64,000 bases of DNA, taken from Clostridioides difficile. Lineage in GTDB: Bacteria > Bacillota > Clostridia > Peptostreptococcales > Peptostreptococcaceae. The notes under the pieces were generated by a model. That model was not told the origin of the DNA. It did no database searches and saw only the letters and a list, made by a program, of their open reading frames with translations. The stretch spans positions 1 to 64,000 of the forward strand of contig NZ_JRHN01000047.1 in NCBI RefSeq assembly GCF_001299635.1. The letters are read 5' to 3'. Both the position numbers and the translations under genes were made by a program. This document shows positions 53,102 to 62,473 of the stretch, piece by piece. The stretch's first letter is position 1, and each line of letters starts with the position of its first letter.

Positions 53102-54316
53102 ATGAATCAAGAATATGTAAAAGGAAAGCCTATTTTTACCAATATAAACAAAATACCAAAACAATTTCCATATCTTACTGATGATATTGATACTGATGTT
53201 ATAATTGTTGGTGGCGGTGTTACTGGATGCATTTGTGCTTACTATCTAGCTAAAAACAATATAAAATCAGTCATTCTAGAAAAAGGAAGGATTGCACATG
53301 GAAGCACTAGTGTAACCACTTCTCTTTTGCAATACGAATTAGATGACAATTTGATAGACTTAACAGAAGTTATGACTTTAACTGATGCAATAAAAGCATA
53401 CAATCTTTGTGTATCAGCACTTGAAGAATTAGATGAATTTATAGAACTATATGGAAATAAGTGTGATTATGCTAAAAGAGATACTCTACTTTACACTGCT
53501 AATAAGCTTGAAATTAAGGCTATAAAAGAAGAATATAATTTAAGAAAAGAAAATGGATTTGATGTTGAATATATTGATGAATCTACAAACCCTTTTAGTT
53601 TTGATTTGAAATCAGGATTAATAGCAAAAAACGGAGGACGAGAATTGGACCCATATAAATACAGTCATCATTTAATCGATGTAAGTCTAAAAAATGGTCT
53701 TCAGGTATATGAAAATACAGAAGTAAAAAAAGTAGATTTCGCAAATGATAAAGTAACTGCTGAAGTATCTTATGGTTATAAAGTTCATGGAAAAAAACTA
53801 ATTGTAGCTACAGGATACAATACAAGTTTATTTACCAAAAGAAACTTTGCAACTAAGTCAAATACTTTTAATATAGCAACAAAGCCAATTAAAAACATAG
53901 ATTCTTGGAAAAACAATATTCTAATTAGAGATAACTGCGACCCATATAATTATCTAAGAACTACAAAAGATAATAGATTAATTATAGGTGGCGAGGATGT
54001 AAGCTTTGATGATATAGAAAATGAAACTTTAGCTAATAAAAAGTATGATATTTTAGAACAAAGATTGAAAAGCATGTTTAAGGATATAAAGGATATACAG
54101 ATTGAATATAAATATTGTGGTTGCTTTGCTTCTACTTTAGACAATTTAGGGTTTATTGGACCAGATAACAAAAACCACAATCTATGGTATTGCCTAGGTT
54201 ATGGAGCCAATGGAATACTCTTTGCAATATTGGGTGGTATAATGTTGAGTGAATTGTATCTTGGTAAAGAAAATAAAAATATGAAATTATTTAGAGTAAA
54301 TAGATTTGATAAATAG
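53102..54316 (+). CDS. FAD-dependent oxidoreductase (DAO family)
   Basis: A 404-residue flavoprotein. FAD motif VIIVGGGVTGCICAYYLAKNN at about 37-57 (split), KGRIAHGSTSVTTSLL, GRELDPYKYSHHLID, and FIGPDN with GLG-like GYGANGILFAI near the end. This is the pattern of D-amino-acid oxidase, glycine oxidase and sarcosine-type enzymes. AGGAGTG before the ATG at 53102 sets the start; an upstream frame begins earlier. Substrate unknown. In an anaerobe it may act as a dehydrogenase. A terminator follows. Confidence 0.85.
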   Translation: MNQEYVKGKPIFTNINKIPKQFPYLTDDIDTDVIIVGGGVTGCICAYYLAKNNIKSVILEKGRIAHGSTSVTTSLLQYELDDNLIDLTEVMTLTDAIKAYNLCVSALEELDEFIELYGNKCDYAKRDTLLYTANKLEIKAIKEEYNLRKENGFDVEYIDESTNPFSFDLKSGLIAKNGGRELDPYKYSHHLIDVSLKNGLQVYENTEVKKVDFANDKVTAEVSYGYKVHGKKLIVATGYNTSLFTKRNFATKSNTFNIATKPIKNIDSWKNNILIRDNCDPYNYLRTTKDNRLIIGGEDVSFDDIENETLANKKYDILEQRLKSMFKDIKDIQIEYKYCGCFASTLDNLGFIGPDNKNHNLWYCLGYGANGILFAILGGIMLSELYLGKENKNMKLFRVNRFDK

Positions 54317-54328
54317 ATATTACACATT

Positions 54329-54388
54329 AAAAGACTGTACAAAAAAGAAGTTTTAGAATTCTAAAATCTAACTTTTATACAGTCTTTT
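54329..54388 (+). terminator. Terminator of the flavoprotein gene
   Basis: AAAAGACTGTA (54329-54339) pairs perfectly with TACAGTCTTTT (54378-54388), with an inner TTTTAGAATTCTAAAA palindrome. Confidence 0.85.
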
Positions 54389-54513
54389 ATAATGCTCTTT
54401 TTAAAAACACTTTATTTATAATTAAATATAAAGTAAAATATTAAAATATAACTGATAAATTTTAGTCACAGTATAATATTTAAGTTTATTTGATGAAAAA
54501 TGGAGGAATTATT

Positions 54514-56421
54514 ATGAAAGAAATACTCGTTATTGCTCCCACTAAAGGAACCTATGAAAAATCAATTCATATAGTTAAAAAATACAATTATACAAATATT
54601 GATGTTGTATTTGGTAATCTAAAAGAAGGGATACCTCTTGCGGAAAAAAGTATTAATCATGGAACTAGAATCATCATAAGCCGAGGTGGTACTTACAATA
54701 TGCTAAAAGCTACTTACAACATACCTATAGTTGAGATTAAAGTAGATGCTTATGATATCATAGAAAGCTATAAAGAAGTAAAAAACTCTAATGAGCCATT
54801 TGGAATAATTGGATTTAATAATGTAATCTATGGTTTTGACATCATAGAAGAAATATTAAATAAGAAAATAACTATGATTGAAATTGAAAAAGAAGAAGAG
54901 ATTTATGATGCTATAGAGAAATACAGAAAAAAAGGTATCAACACATACATAGGAGATACTACTGTTGCACATATTGTTAAAAGACTCAATTGCAAGGGGA
55001 TATTAATCGAATCTAGGGAAGAAAATATACTTAGAGCCATTCAACAAGCAGAACAAATACTTGATGCAACCAAAGATGAACAAAAAAGAAGATTACAGAT
55101 AGAAGCTATGACAGATTTTGTACATGATGGCATAATAACTGTTGACAAAAATTTTATAATCACATTATTTAATAAGAGTGCAGAAAAAATATTTGGTATA
55201 AAAAAAGAGAATGCACTTTATCATAACATTATAGATGTAATCCCAAATACAGTCCTTCCTCAAGTAGTTGAAACTATGGAGCCACAAATTGGTGAAATAC
55301 AAAATATAGGAAGTACAAAAATCATAACAAATAGAGTTCCAATCATCGTCGATGGTCAAATCCAAGGAGCTGTTTCTACCTTTCAAGATAGCAAGGAGAT
55401 AAGTTCTTTTGAGCATACAATAAGAAGAAGTCTATTAAATAAAGGTCTCTCTGCTAAATACACTTTCGATGACATAATTCATGCTAGTGAAAAAACGAAA
55501 AATTGCATAGAAATTGCAAAGAAATATGCCTGTTATGACACCCCTATGATTATCACTGGAGAATCAGGTGTTGGTAAAGAGCTGTTTTGTCAAAGCATAC
55601 ACAACTATAGTAAACGTAAAAATGCACCTTTTGTAGCTGTAAATTGTGCTGCTATACCTCCATCTTTAATAGAAAGTGAATTTTTTGGTTATGAGGAAGG
55701 TTCATTTACAGGTGCGAGAAAAAAAGGCAAAGCAGGTGTATTTGAACTAGCACATGAGGGTACAATTTTTCTCGATGAAATAAGTGAAATTCCTCTTGAA
55801 CTTCAAGGACGACTATTGAGAGTCTTACAGGAAAAACAAGTTATGAGAATTGGTGGTGATAAAGTCATTCCTATAGATGTAAAAATTATTTGTGCTTCTA
55901 ATAAAGACTTAAAAAATATGATGCGTGATGGTTTATTTAGACAAGACCTTTATTTTAGAATAAATATCTTAACACTATATCTCCCTTCATTAAAAGAAAG
56001 AAAAGAAGATATATTAAAACTATCAGAATTTTTTATACATAAATACTCAATCAAATACAACAAAACCCCTTTAATTATCACTCCAAATATTAAGCAAGTA
56101 CTTCTCGAACGAGAATATGAAGGAAATATAAGAGAATTAGAAGGAATGATGGAAAGAGCTGTTATTGTAGAATCATTTGACTCGATTTTGTTAGAAAAAT
56201 ATAACAGCGAGTATATAAATAATATAGATAATACGAGCAATATAGATAATATAAATAATAATTTTGAATGTAATAACTTAGATTTAAAGACACTAGAAAA
56301 AAAATATATCTATAAAATTTACAACGAAAACAATAGAAACACTACAAAGACTTGTGAAATTCTAAAAATAACTCGCTCTACTCTATGGAGAAAGTTAAAA
56401 GAAATTGAAAGTGATGTTTAA
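54514..56421 (+). CDS. PrpR-type sigma-54-dependent activator
   Basis: A 635-residue enhancer-binding protein. The N-terminal 175 residues are a PrpR_N sensor (VVFGNLKEGIPLAEKSINHG, IIISRGGTYNML, EIKVDAYDI). A PAS domain follows at about 195-300 (DGIITVDKNFIITLFNKSAEKIFG, split), then AAA+ (Walker A ITGESGVGKELF, YEEGSFTGARKKG, IFLDEISEIPLEL, REYEGNIRELEG) and a Fis-type helix-turn-helix at the end (NTTKTCEILKITRSTLWRKLK, split). The start at 54514 has GGAGG seven bases upstream. It should activate the sigma-54 promoter 215 bases downstream of its stop. Confidence 0.94.
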   Translation: MKEILVIAPTKGTYEKSIHIVKKYNYTNIDVVFGNLKEGIPLAEKSINHGTRIIISRGGTYNMLKATYNIPIVEIKVDAYDIIESYKEVKNSNEPFGIIGFNNVIYGFDIIEEILNKKITMIEIEKEEEIYDAIEKYRKKGINTYIGDTTVAHIVKRLNCKGILIESREENILRAIQQAEQILDATKDEQKRRLQIEAMTDFVHDGIITVDKNFIITLFNKSAEKIFGIKKENALYHNIIDVIPNTVLPQVVETMEPQIGEIQNIGSTKIITNRVPIIVDGQIQGAVSTFQDSKEISSFEHTIRRSLLNKGLSAKYTFDDIIHASEKTKNCIEIAKKYACYDTPMIITGESGVGKELFCQSIHNYSKRKNAPFVAVNCAAIPPSLIESEFFGYEEGSFTGARKKGKAGVFELAHEGTIFLDEISEIPLELQGRLLRVLQEKQVMRIGGDKVIPIDVKIICASNKDLKNMMRDGLFRQDLYFRINILTLYLPSLKERKEDILKLSEFFIHKYSIKYNKTPLIITPNIKQVLLEREYEGNIRELEGMMERAVIVESFDSILLEKYNSEYINNIDNTSNIDNINNNFECNNLDLKTLEKKYIYKIYNENNRNTTKTCEILKITRSTLWRKLKEIESDV

Positions 56422-56445
56422 AAATAATACATACTTAATATATCG

Positions 56446-56482
56446 AAACGTTTTATGTTTAATTTTAATACATAAGACGTTT
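56446..56482 (+). terminator. Hairpin after the activator gene
   Basis: AAACGTTTTATGT (56446-56458) pairs with ACATAAGACGTTT (56470-56482), with one mismatch. T residues follow. Confidence 0.6.
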
Positions 56483-56514
56483 ATTTGTTTTCACTGAGAA
56501 ATATTATTGCATAA

Positions 56515-56531
56515 TGAAATAATTATTTTCA
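56515..56531 (+). promoter_or_regulatory. Possible enhancer site for the PrpR-type activator
   Basis: The near-palindrome TGAAATAATTATTTTCA lies about 105-120 bases upstream of the sigma-54 promoter, a usual distance for enhancer-binding sites. One copy only. Confidence 0.35.
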
Positions 56532-56635
56532 ATGTTAAGATTTACACAATTATACTTTTAGTTCTAAGTATTCTACAGCACTTCAAGCAATCAGCAAAAA
56601 TAATCATAATAACTTAAAACATAAAATCTATATAT

Positions 56636-56651
56636 TGGCATAGTAATTGCT
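56636..56651 (+). promoter_or_regulatory. Sigma-54 promoter of the kdgT-uxaA operon
   Basis: TGGCATAGTAATTGCT has GG and GC twelve bases apart (consensus TGGCAC-N5-TTGCT). It lies 40 bases before the kdgT start. Confidence 0.85.
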
Positions 56652-56690
56652 TTTAGATACTTATATAAAAATAAAAAGGAGTGATACTAA

Positions 56691-57665
56691 ATGCACATCT
56701 TGAAATCAGTGAAAAAGATGCCAGGAGGACTTATGGTATGTCCCCTGTTATTGGGAGCACTATTTAATACAGTATGTCCACAAGCTCTAGAAATTGGAGG
56801 ATTCACAACATCCTTATTTAAAACTGGTGCAATGAGTATACTTGCTCTATTTTGTCTATGTAATGGAGCTCAAATTAACATTAGACAAGCTGGTAAACCA
56901 TTGACTAAAGGAATAGCACTTACAGCAACAAAATTCGTAATTGGTGCAGTATTAGGTATTATTGTCAGTAAATTTATAGGACCTAAAGGTATACTTGGTA
57001 TTACACCTCTTGCCATAGTTGCTACCATGACTAATTCAAATGGAGGTCTATTTGCTGCACTTGCAGGGGAATATGGAGACTCTACAGATGTTGGAGCAAT
57101 ATCTATATTATCACTAAATGATGGTCCTTTTTTCACAATGCTTGCTTTTGGAGTGACTGGGCTTGCAAATGTACCTATAGTAGCACTATTTGCAGCACTT
57201 ATACCAATATTACTTGGATTTATACTTGGAAATCTTGATGAAGATATACGAGAATTCCTTGCACCTGGTACAACATTATTAATTCCTTTCTTTGCTTTTC
57301 CTTTAGGAGCAGCATTAAACTTTAATCAAATTATAACTGCTGGATTACCTGGGGTTGGTCTTGGTTTAGGAGTTACTCTAATAACTGGTATGGGTGGATA
57401 TTTTGTAATGAAACTTATACGTGCAGAGCATCCAGCAGTAGGTGCAGCTACTGGTACAACAGCTGGTAATGCAGCTGGTACTCCTGAAGCTTTAGCTGCT
57501 ATAGACCCTACTCTAGCGACAATTGCAGCCGTTTCAACAGTGCAGGTTGCTGCTGCTATCATTGTTACAGCAATATGTTGTCCAATGTTGGTTTCTTATT
57601 TAGATAAGAGAGAAAAAAGGAAAAAAGCTATTTTTAAAGCAAATAAAAACATTGAAGTAAATTAA
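56691..57665 (+). CDS. kdgT: 2-keto-3-deoxygluconate permease
   Basis: A 324-residue KdgT-family transporter with about ten hydrophobic segments. MPGGLMVCPLLLGALFNTVCPQ near the start and NGGLFAALAGEYGDSTDVGA are family-typical (both split). It imports 2-keto-3-deoxygluconate or a related sugar acid by proton symport. AAAGGAG precedes the ATG. First gene of the operon. Confidence 0.9.
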   Translation: MHILKSVKKMPGGLMVCPLLLGALFNTVCPQALEIGGFTTSLFKTGAMSILALFCLCNGAQINIRQAGKPLTKGIALTATKFVIGAVLGIIVSKFIGPKGILGITPLAIVATMTNSNGGLFAALAGEYGDSTDVGAISILSLNDGPFFTMLAFGVTGLANVPIVALFAALIPILLGFILGNLDEDIREFLAPGTTLLIPFFAFPLGAALNFNQIITAGLPGVGLGLGVTLITGMGGYFVMKLIRAEHPAVGAATGTTAGNAAGTPEALAAIDPTLATIAAVSTVQVAAAIIVTAICCPMLVSYLDKREKRKKAIFKANKNIEVN

Positions 57666-57685
57666 TATTTAAGGAGGTAAAAGTA

Positions 57686-57961
57686 ATGAATGCAATTATT
57701 CATGCAAATGAAAAAGATAATCTAGTTACATGTGTTAGACCTTTAGTTAAAGGTGAAAAAGTTTCAATTGATGGAGAATCTTACATAGTAAATGATGATA
57801 TCCCTGTTTTTCACAAGATGGCTACAGAGGATGTAAAAAAAGGCGATGTTGTCTATAAATATGGTGAAGTTATAGGAATCGCAACAGTTGACATAAAAAC
57901 TGGTGATTATGTTCATGTACATAATATTGAAAGTACACGTGGTCGTGGAGACAAAAAATAG
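57686..57961 (+). CDS. SAF-domain protein, UxaA N-terminal-like
   Basis: A 91-residue protein that matches the small SAF/UxaA N-terminal domain (KDNLVTCVRPLVKGEKVSIDG, split; KGDVVYKYGEVIGIA). In many bacteria this domain is fused to the large dehydratase part; here it is a separate gene 12 bases before it. Probably the small subunit of a sugar-acid dehydratase. AGGAGG precedes the ATG. Confidence 0.85.
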   Translation: MNAIIHANEKDNLVTCVRPLVKGEKVSIDGESYIVNDDIPVFHKMATEDVKKGDVVYKYGEVIGIATVDIKTGDYVHVHNIESTRGRGDKK

Positions 57962-57973
57962 GAGGTAATTAAA

Positions 57974-59137
57974 ATGAAATTAATGGGTTATTTAAGAGAA
58001 AATGGACAATTTGGTATTCGTAATCATATTTTAGTTATTCCAACATCTGTATGTTCAAGTGAGACAGCTACAAGAATAGCATCACTTGTACCTGGAGCAA
58101 TAGCTATACCTCATCAACATGGATGTTGTCAAATTGGTTCTGATATAGAACTTACAGCAAAAACATTGATAGGCTTTGGGAAAAATCCTAATGTTGCCGC
58201 AGTTTTAGTAGTTGGTCTTGGTTGTGATGGTATTCAAGCAAAAGACTTAGCTTCTGAGATAGCTACAACAGGAAAAAAAGTAGATTATGTTGTTATACAA
58301 GAATGTGGTGGAACATTAAAAACAGTCTCTAAAGGAGCTGAAATAATAGGTCAAATGTCTCGTGAAGTATCAAAAGAAGTAAGGGTTGAGTTCGATATGA
58401 GCGAAATTACATTAGCACTTGAATGTGGTGGTTCTGACCCAACAAGTGGAATAGCTTCAAATCCTTCAATTGGAGTCGCTTCAAACCTTCTTGTAGATGA
58501 GGGTGGAAGCAGTATACTAAGTGAGACTACAGAAGTAATTGGTGCAGAACATTTATTAGCTACTCGTTTTGAAGATGAAAAAATGAAAGATAAGTTTCTT
58601 AAATTTGTAAGTGATGTAGAAAAGAGAGCAATTGCCATGGGAGAAGATTTACGTAGTGGTCAACCTACTCCAGGTAATAAAGCTGGCGGACTTTCAACAA
58701 TTGAAGAAAAATCACTTGGATGTATGTATAAAGCGGGTAACAAACCATTCAAAGGTGCTCTTGAATACGCCGATATTGTACCTTCTGATAAAAAAGGTCT
58801 GTATTTTATGGATACACCAGGACAAGACATAGATTCTATTACTGGTATGGTAGCAGGTGGTGCGCAAATCGTAATCTTTTCAACTGGTAGAGGTACTCCA
58901 ACAGGAAGCCCAATTTCTCCAGTTATTAAAATCACTGGAAATAGTGGTACATACAACAAAATGCCAGACAATATAGATATAAATGCGGGTAGAATAATAA
59001 CAGATGGTGCTAAAATAGCAGATATAGGTCAAGAAATATTCAACGAAATAGTAGAAGTCTGTAATGGTAAATATACTAAAGCTGAAAGTCTTGGTCATAG
59101 AGAATTTGGTATTTATAGAATTGCTTCTACATTTTAA
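57974..59137 (+). CDS. UxaA-family sugar-acid dehydratase, large subunit
   Basis: A 387-residue protein of the altronate/galactarate dehydratase C-terminal family. GYLRENGQFGIRNHILVIPTSVC (split), HQHGCCQIG, LECGGSDPTSGIASNPS, and FMDTPGQDIDSITGMVAGGAQIVIFSTGRGTPTG (split) are typical. These are iron-dependent dehydratases that form 2-keto-3-deoxy sugar acids. Here it may dehydrate altronate, galactarate or a related acid. No other enzymes of the route (aldolase, kinase) are in the operon. Confidence 0.88.
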   Translation: MKLMGYLRENGQFGIRNHILVIPTSVCSSETATRIASLVPGAIAIPHQHGCCQIGSDIELTAKTLIGFGKNPNVAAVLVVGLGCDGIQAKDLASEIATTGKKVDYVVIQECGGTLKTVSKGAEIIGQMSREVSKEVRVEFDMSEITLALECGGSDPTSGIASNPSIGVASNLLVDEGGSSILSETTEVIGAEHLLATRFEDEKMKDKFLKFVSDVEKRAIAMGEDLRSGQPTPGNKAGGLSTIEEKSLGCMYKAGNKPFKGALEYADIVPSDKKGLYFMDTPGQDIDSITGMVAGGAQIVIFSTGRGTPTGSPISPVIKITGNSGTYNKMPDNIDINAGRIITDGAKIADIGQEIFNEIVEVCNGKYTKAESLGHREFGIYRIASTF

Positions 59138-59234
59138 TATCTGATAAATATAATAATAAAATATCTTTATATAGATATACTCCCTCTATAAATATACAGG
59201 ATACTATTCTTCAACATAAAATTTGAAATATATA

Positions 59235-59282
59235 AAAAGGTCTATCTCTCAATAATCAAAATTATTTCTAGATAGACCTTTT
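59235..59282. terminator. Bidirectional terminator
   Basis: AAAAGGTCTATCT (59235-59247) pairs perfectly with AGATAGACCTTTT (59270-59282). It lies between convergent genes. Confidence 0.85.
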
Positions 59283-59296
59283 ACTTTTTCATATAT

Positions 59297-60637
59297 CTAT
59301 ACTTGACTTGTTTTAAATTCCCTTTTTAAGAATAACAATACAATTATCATAGCAATAAAATCTGCAATTGGCTGTGCTAACCAAACCCCATCCAAATTGA
59401 ACTGAATTGGAAGTACAATAATTAATGGTATAAATAAAATAAATTGTCTTAAAAGAGTTAAAAACATAGAATGTTTAACCTTACTTATACATTGGAAATA
59501 TACAGGCCCTACAATGGAAATTCCCATTATAGGCAATGTAATTAGATTTATATTTATACCTCTTACAGCTATTTCCATTAAATCTGAATCTTTATTAAAT
59601 ATACCTACAAATACTTCTGGAAAAACTTGTACTACTAAAAATCCAAATGATAATATAACAATTGATACTATAATAGATAGTATTAAAGTTTTCTTTGCAC
59701 GCTCATATTGTTTTGCACCATAATTGTATGATATTATAGTTTGCATACCTTGATTCAAACCAAACACAGGCATCATAAACATCAATAAAATAGATGTAAG
59801 TGCTGTCATAGCTCCAATAGCCAAATCTCCACCATAAGCCTTTAGAGAATTATTTGTAAACATATGAGTTATGCTTATAGCTACTTCCATAGCAAAAGGT
59901 GTCATACCTATTGCAAATACATTTTTCACTATATCTTTATCCAACTTTAAATTACACTTTTTTAGTTTTAAATTAGACTTCCCTCTTATAAAGTACTGTG
60001 TTACCCAAATGCATACTACAACTTGACAGAGTACTGTTGCTATAGCTGCTCCTTTTATACCTAAATCAAACACAAATATGAATATAGGGTCTAATATTAA
60101 ATTTAGTACACAACCTACAATCATTGTCCTTGCTGCTAATTTTGGATTACCTTCTGCCCTAATTGCATTATTAAGAGAAAATGCAACTAGATTAAATATA
60201 CTTCCAACCAATATAACACTCATATAGTCTTTTGCATAAGAGATTGAATCTTTACTTGCACCCAAAATAAAAAGTATATCTTCTAAAAAAACTAACCCTA
60301 ATACAGTTATTATTAAAGATATAATTATAGATAATGTCAAAGCATTACCTAATATCTTTTCTGCTTCTTCTTTATTTCTTTCACCTAGCTTGATAGACAA
60401 TCTTGTACTAGCACCTACCGATATTAGCATCCCAAAAGCTATTATTAGTGTGAATACTGGCATAGTTACACCAAGACCTGCAATAGCTATGGAACCAATG
60501 CCTTCCATAGAGCCAATAAATGCTCTATCTACTACATTATAAAGTGAAGTTACCATCATTGCTATTATTGCAGGTATCGAATATCTAAATAATAAAATCC
60601 ATATTTTTTCATGTCTTAATGCTTCTTGATTTTCCAT
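59297..60637 (-). CDS. MATE-family efflux transporter
   Basis: A 446-residue protein with 12 hydrophobic segments and MATE motifs (FRYSIPAIIAMMVTSLYNVVDRAFIG, split; GLNQGMQTIISYNYGAKQYERAKK, split). Resembles MepA-type sodium or proton antiporters. It starts 11 bases after the fhuC stop, so it is probably the last gene of the ferric siderophore operon. The start has a weak ribosome-binding site, which fits translational coupling. Substrate unknown. Confidence 0.92.
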   Translation of the reverse strand: MENQEALRHEKIWILLFRYSIPAIIAMMVTSLYNVVDRAFIGSMEGIGSIAIAGLGVTMPVFTLIIAFGMLISVGASTRLSIKLGERNKEEAEKILGNALTLSIIISLIITVLGLVFLEDILFILGASKDSISYAKDYMSVILVGSIFNLVAFSLNNAIRAEGNPKLAARTMIVGCVLNLILDPIFIFVFDLGIKGAAIATVLCQVVVCIWVTQYFIRGKSNLKLKKCNLKLDKDIVKNVFAIGMTPFAMEVAISITHMFTNNSLKAYGGDLAIGAMTALTSILLMFMMPVFGLNQGMQTIISYNYGAKQYERAKKTLILSIIVSIVILSFGFLVVQVFPEVFVGIFNKDSDLMEIAVRGININLITLPIMGISIVGPVYFQCISKVKHSMFLTLLRQFILFIPLIIVLPIQFNLDGVWLAQPIADFIAMIIVLLFLKREFKTSQV

Positions 60638-60648
60638 GTTGTCACCAT

Positions 60649-61431
60649 TTATACCATGTCATAAGTTATACAAATTGGTTTGTTTGTTCTTGGGTCTGTT
60701 GCTATCTCTGCATCAATGTTAAATAATTCTTTTAGATTATCTTTCGTCATAACATCATGTGCATCACCTTCACAAACTATTTTACCTTTCTTAATACCTA
60801 TCATGTGGTCAGCAAATCTCGCTGCATTATTAAGTTCATGTATTACCATGACAATAGTTCTTCCTTGTTTTTTATTTAATTCATCTAATAATTTTAGTAT
60901 CTCTAACTGATGAGCTAAGTCTAAATATGTTGTAGGCTCATCTAGTAGTAATATATCAGTCTCTTGTGCTAAAGCCATAGCTATCCATGCCCTTTGTCTT
61001 TGCCCTCCTGATAAATCTTCTATATTTCTATCTTTAAAATCTGAAATTCCAGTAACTTCTAAACTCCAATTTACAATATCTCTGTCCTCTTTGCTAGAAT
61101 TACCAAACCCACTCTTATGAGGAAATCTTCCATAAGAAATTAACTCTGAAACAGTAAGACCACTAGGAGCCTGAGGATTTTGTGGAAGTACAGCCATATC
61201 TTTTGCTATTTCTTTGGATTTCTTTTTATGGATGTCCTTTCCATTTATATATATACTTCCACTCTTAGGGCTAATAATTCTTCCTATAGTTTTAAGTATT
61301 GTTGATTTTCCACAACCATTAGCCCCTATTATAGTAGTTATTTTTCCTTTTGGTATATTCAAATTTAAATTCTTTACAATATCTGTATTTCCATATGATA
61401 TATTTAAATTCTTAGTATTTATACAGTTCAT
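60649..61431 (-). CDS. fhuC: Ferric siderophore ABC transporter, ATP-binding protein
   Basis: A 260-residue FecCD/FhuC-type ATPase. Walker A GANGCGKST, Q loop VLPQNPQAP, signature LSGGQRQRAWIAMA, Walker B ILLLDEPT and the switch His in MVIHELNNAAR. It powers import through FhuB/FhuG. Start by AAAGGGTG. Fourth gene of the operon by order D-B-G-C. Confidence 0.95.
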   Translation of the reverse strand: MNCINTKNLNISYGNTDIVKNLNLNIPKGKITTIIGANGCGKSTILKTIGRIISPKSGSIYINGKDIHKKKSKEIAKDMAVLPQNPQAPSGLTVSELISYGRFPHKSGFGNSSKEDRDIVNWSLEVTGISDFKDRNIEDLSGGQRQRAWIAMALAQETDILLLDEPTTYLDLAHQLEILKLLDELNKKQGRTIVMVIHELNNAARFADHMIGIKKGKIVCEGDAHDVMTKDNLKELFNIDAEIATDPRTNKPICITYDMV

Positions 61432-61445
61432 AACAACACCCTTTC

Positions 61446-62468
61446 TTAATCATTTGCCAACATTAAATAAATAAAGTATGGCACTCCTATTATAGAAACC
61501 ACTATACCCACTGGTATCTCTATAGGTGCCAGAATATTTCTAGATATCGTATCTGCAACTAAAAGTAATAATGTCCCTATAAGTGCTGATACTGGTATTA
61601 ATCTTTTATGTTTTGGTCCTATTATTTTTCTACCTATATGTGGAGCTATTAAACCTAAAAATGAAATACTACCCGCTACTGCTGTAGATACACCCGATAA
61701 AATTACTGCATATATTATAAGTCTTCTTCTCTGTTTTTCTACTTCTACACCAAGACTCGTAGATACTTCGTCACCCAAGTTTAAAACATCTATATACTTT
61801 GCTTTATATATAGTTATACCCATAAAAACTACTATAAACGGAAGTACAGCTATCACATATTTCCAACTAGTTCCCCAAATACTACCTGATGTCCATGCCA
61901 TGACTCTATTAAATTCTTGTGTTGTAAACTTCAATTGGAATATCGTCAAAATCGATGTGAAAGCTATGTTTATACCTATACCAATAAGTAGTAATCTTGA
62001 AGAATTTATACCACCTTTCCATGCAAGAGAATATATAAGAAAAGCTCCAAATAAAGCTCCTACAAGTGCAACAACTGGCATTGTAAATACGGTAAGATTA
62101 CTCATTCCTTCATAAACATTCCCATTCATAAGGTATATATAAACGACTACAAATAATGCAGCACCTGAGTTTATCCCCAAAATACCAGAGTCTGCTAAAT
62201 CATTCTTTGTAACACCTTGAAGTATTACACCTGCTGTTGATAATGCTGAACCAACCAAAAGAGCTATTACTATTCTTGGTAATCTCAATTTAAATATTGC
62301 AATTTCATGATTACGCTGACCTTGCCCTAAAAAAGTCTTTATAACATCCATTGGTTCTATAGAAAATGAACCTATGTTTAAGCTCACTAGAAAAGTGATA
62401 AAAATAAGCACCACTAAAATGGATACAACAAGCAATGTTTTTGAATTGTTTTTCATAATATTTTTCAT
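61446..62468 (-). CDS. fhuG: Ferric siderophore ABC transporter, permease FhuG
   Basis: A 340-residue FecCD-family permease with about nine or ten membrane segments. LRLPRIVIALLVGSALSTAGVILQ (split) and GSISFLGLIAPHIGRKIIGPKHKRLIP (split) are family signatures. It pairs with FhuB. AGGGGGA lies 13 bases before the ATG; a later ATG four codons in is possible. FhuB precedes it by five bases. Confidence 0.93.
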   Translation of the reverse strand: MKNIMKNNSKTLLVVSILVVLIFITFLVSLNIGSFSIEPMDVIKTFLGQGQRNHEIAIFKLRLPRIVIALLVGSALSTAGVILQGVTKNDLADSGILGINSGAALFVVVYIYLMNGNVYEGMSNLTVFTMPVVALVGALFGAFLIYSLAWKGGINSSRLLLIGIGINIAFTSILTIFQLKFTTQEFNRVMAWTSGSIWGTSWKYVIAVLPFIVVFMGITIYKAKYIDVLNLGDEVSTSLGVEVEKQRRRLIIYAVILSGVSTAVAGSISFLGLIAPHIGRKIIGPKHKRLIPVSALIGTLLLLVADTISRNILAPIEIPVGIVVSIIGVPYFIYLMLAND

Positions 62469-62473
62469 AGTAC

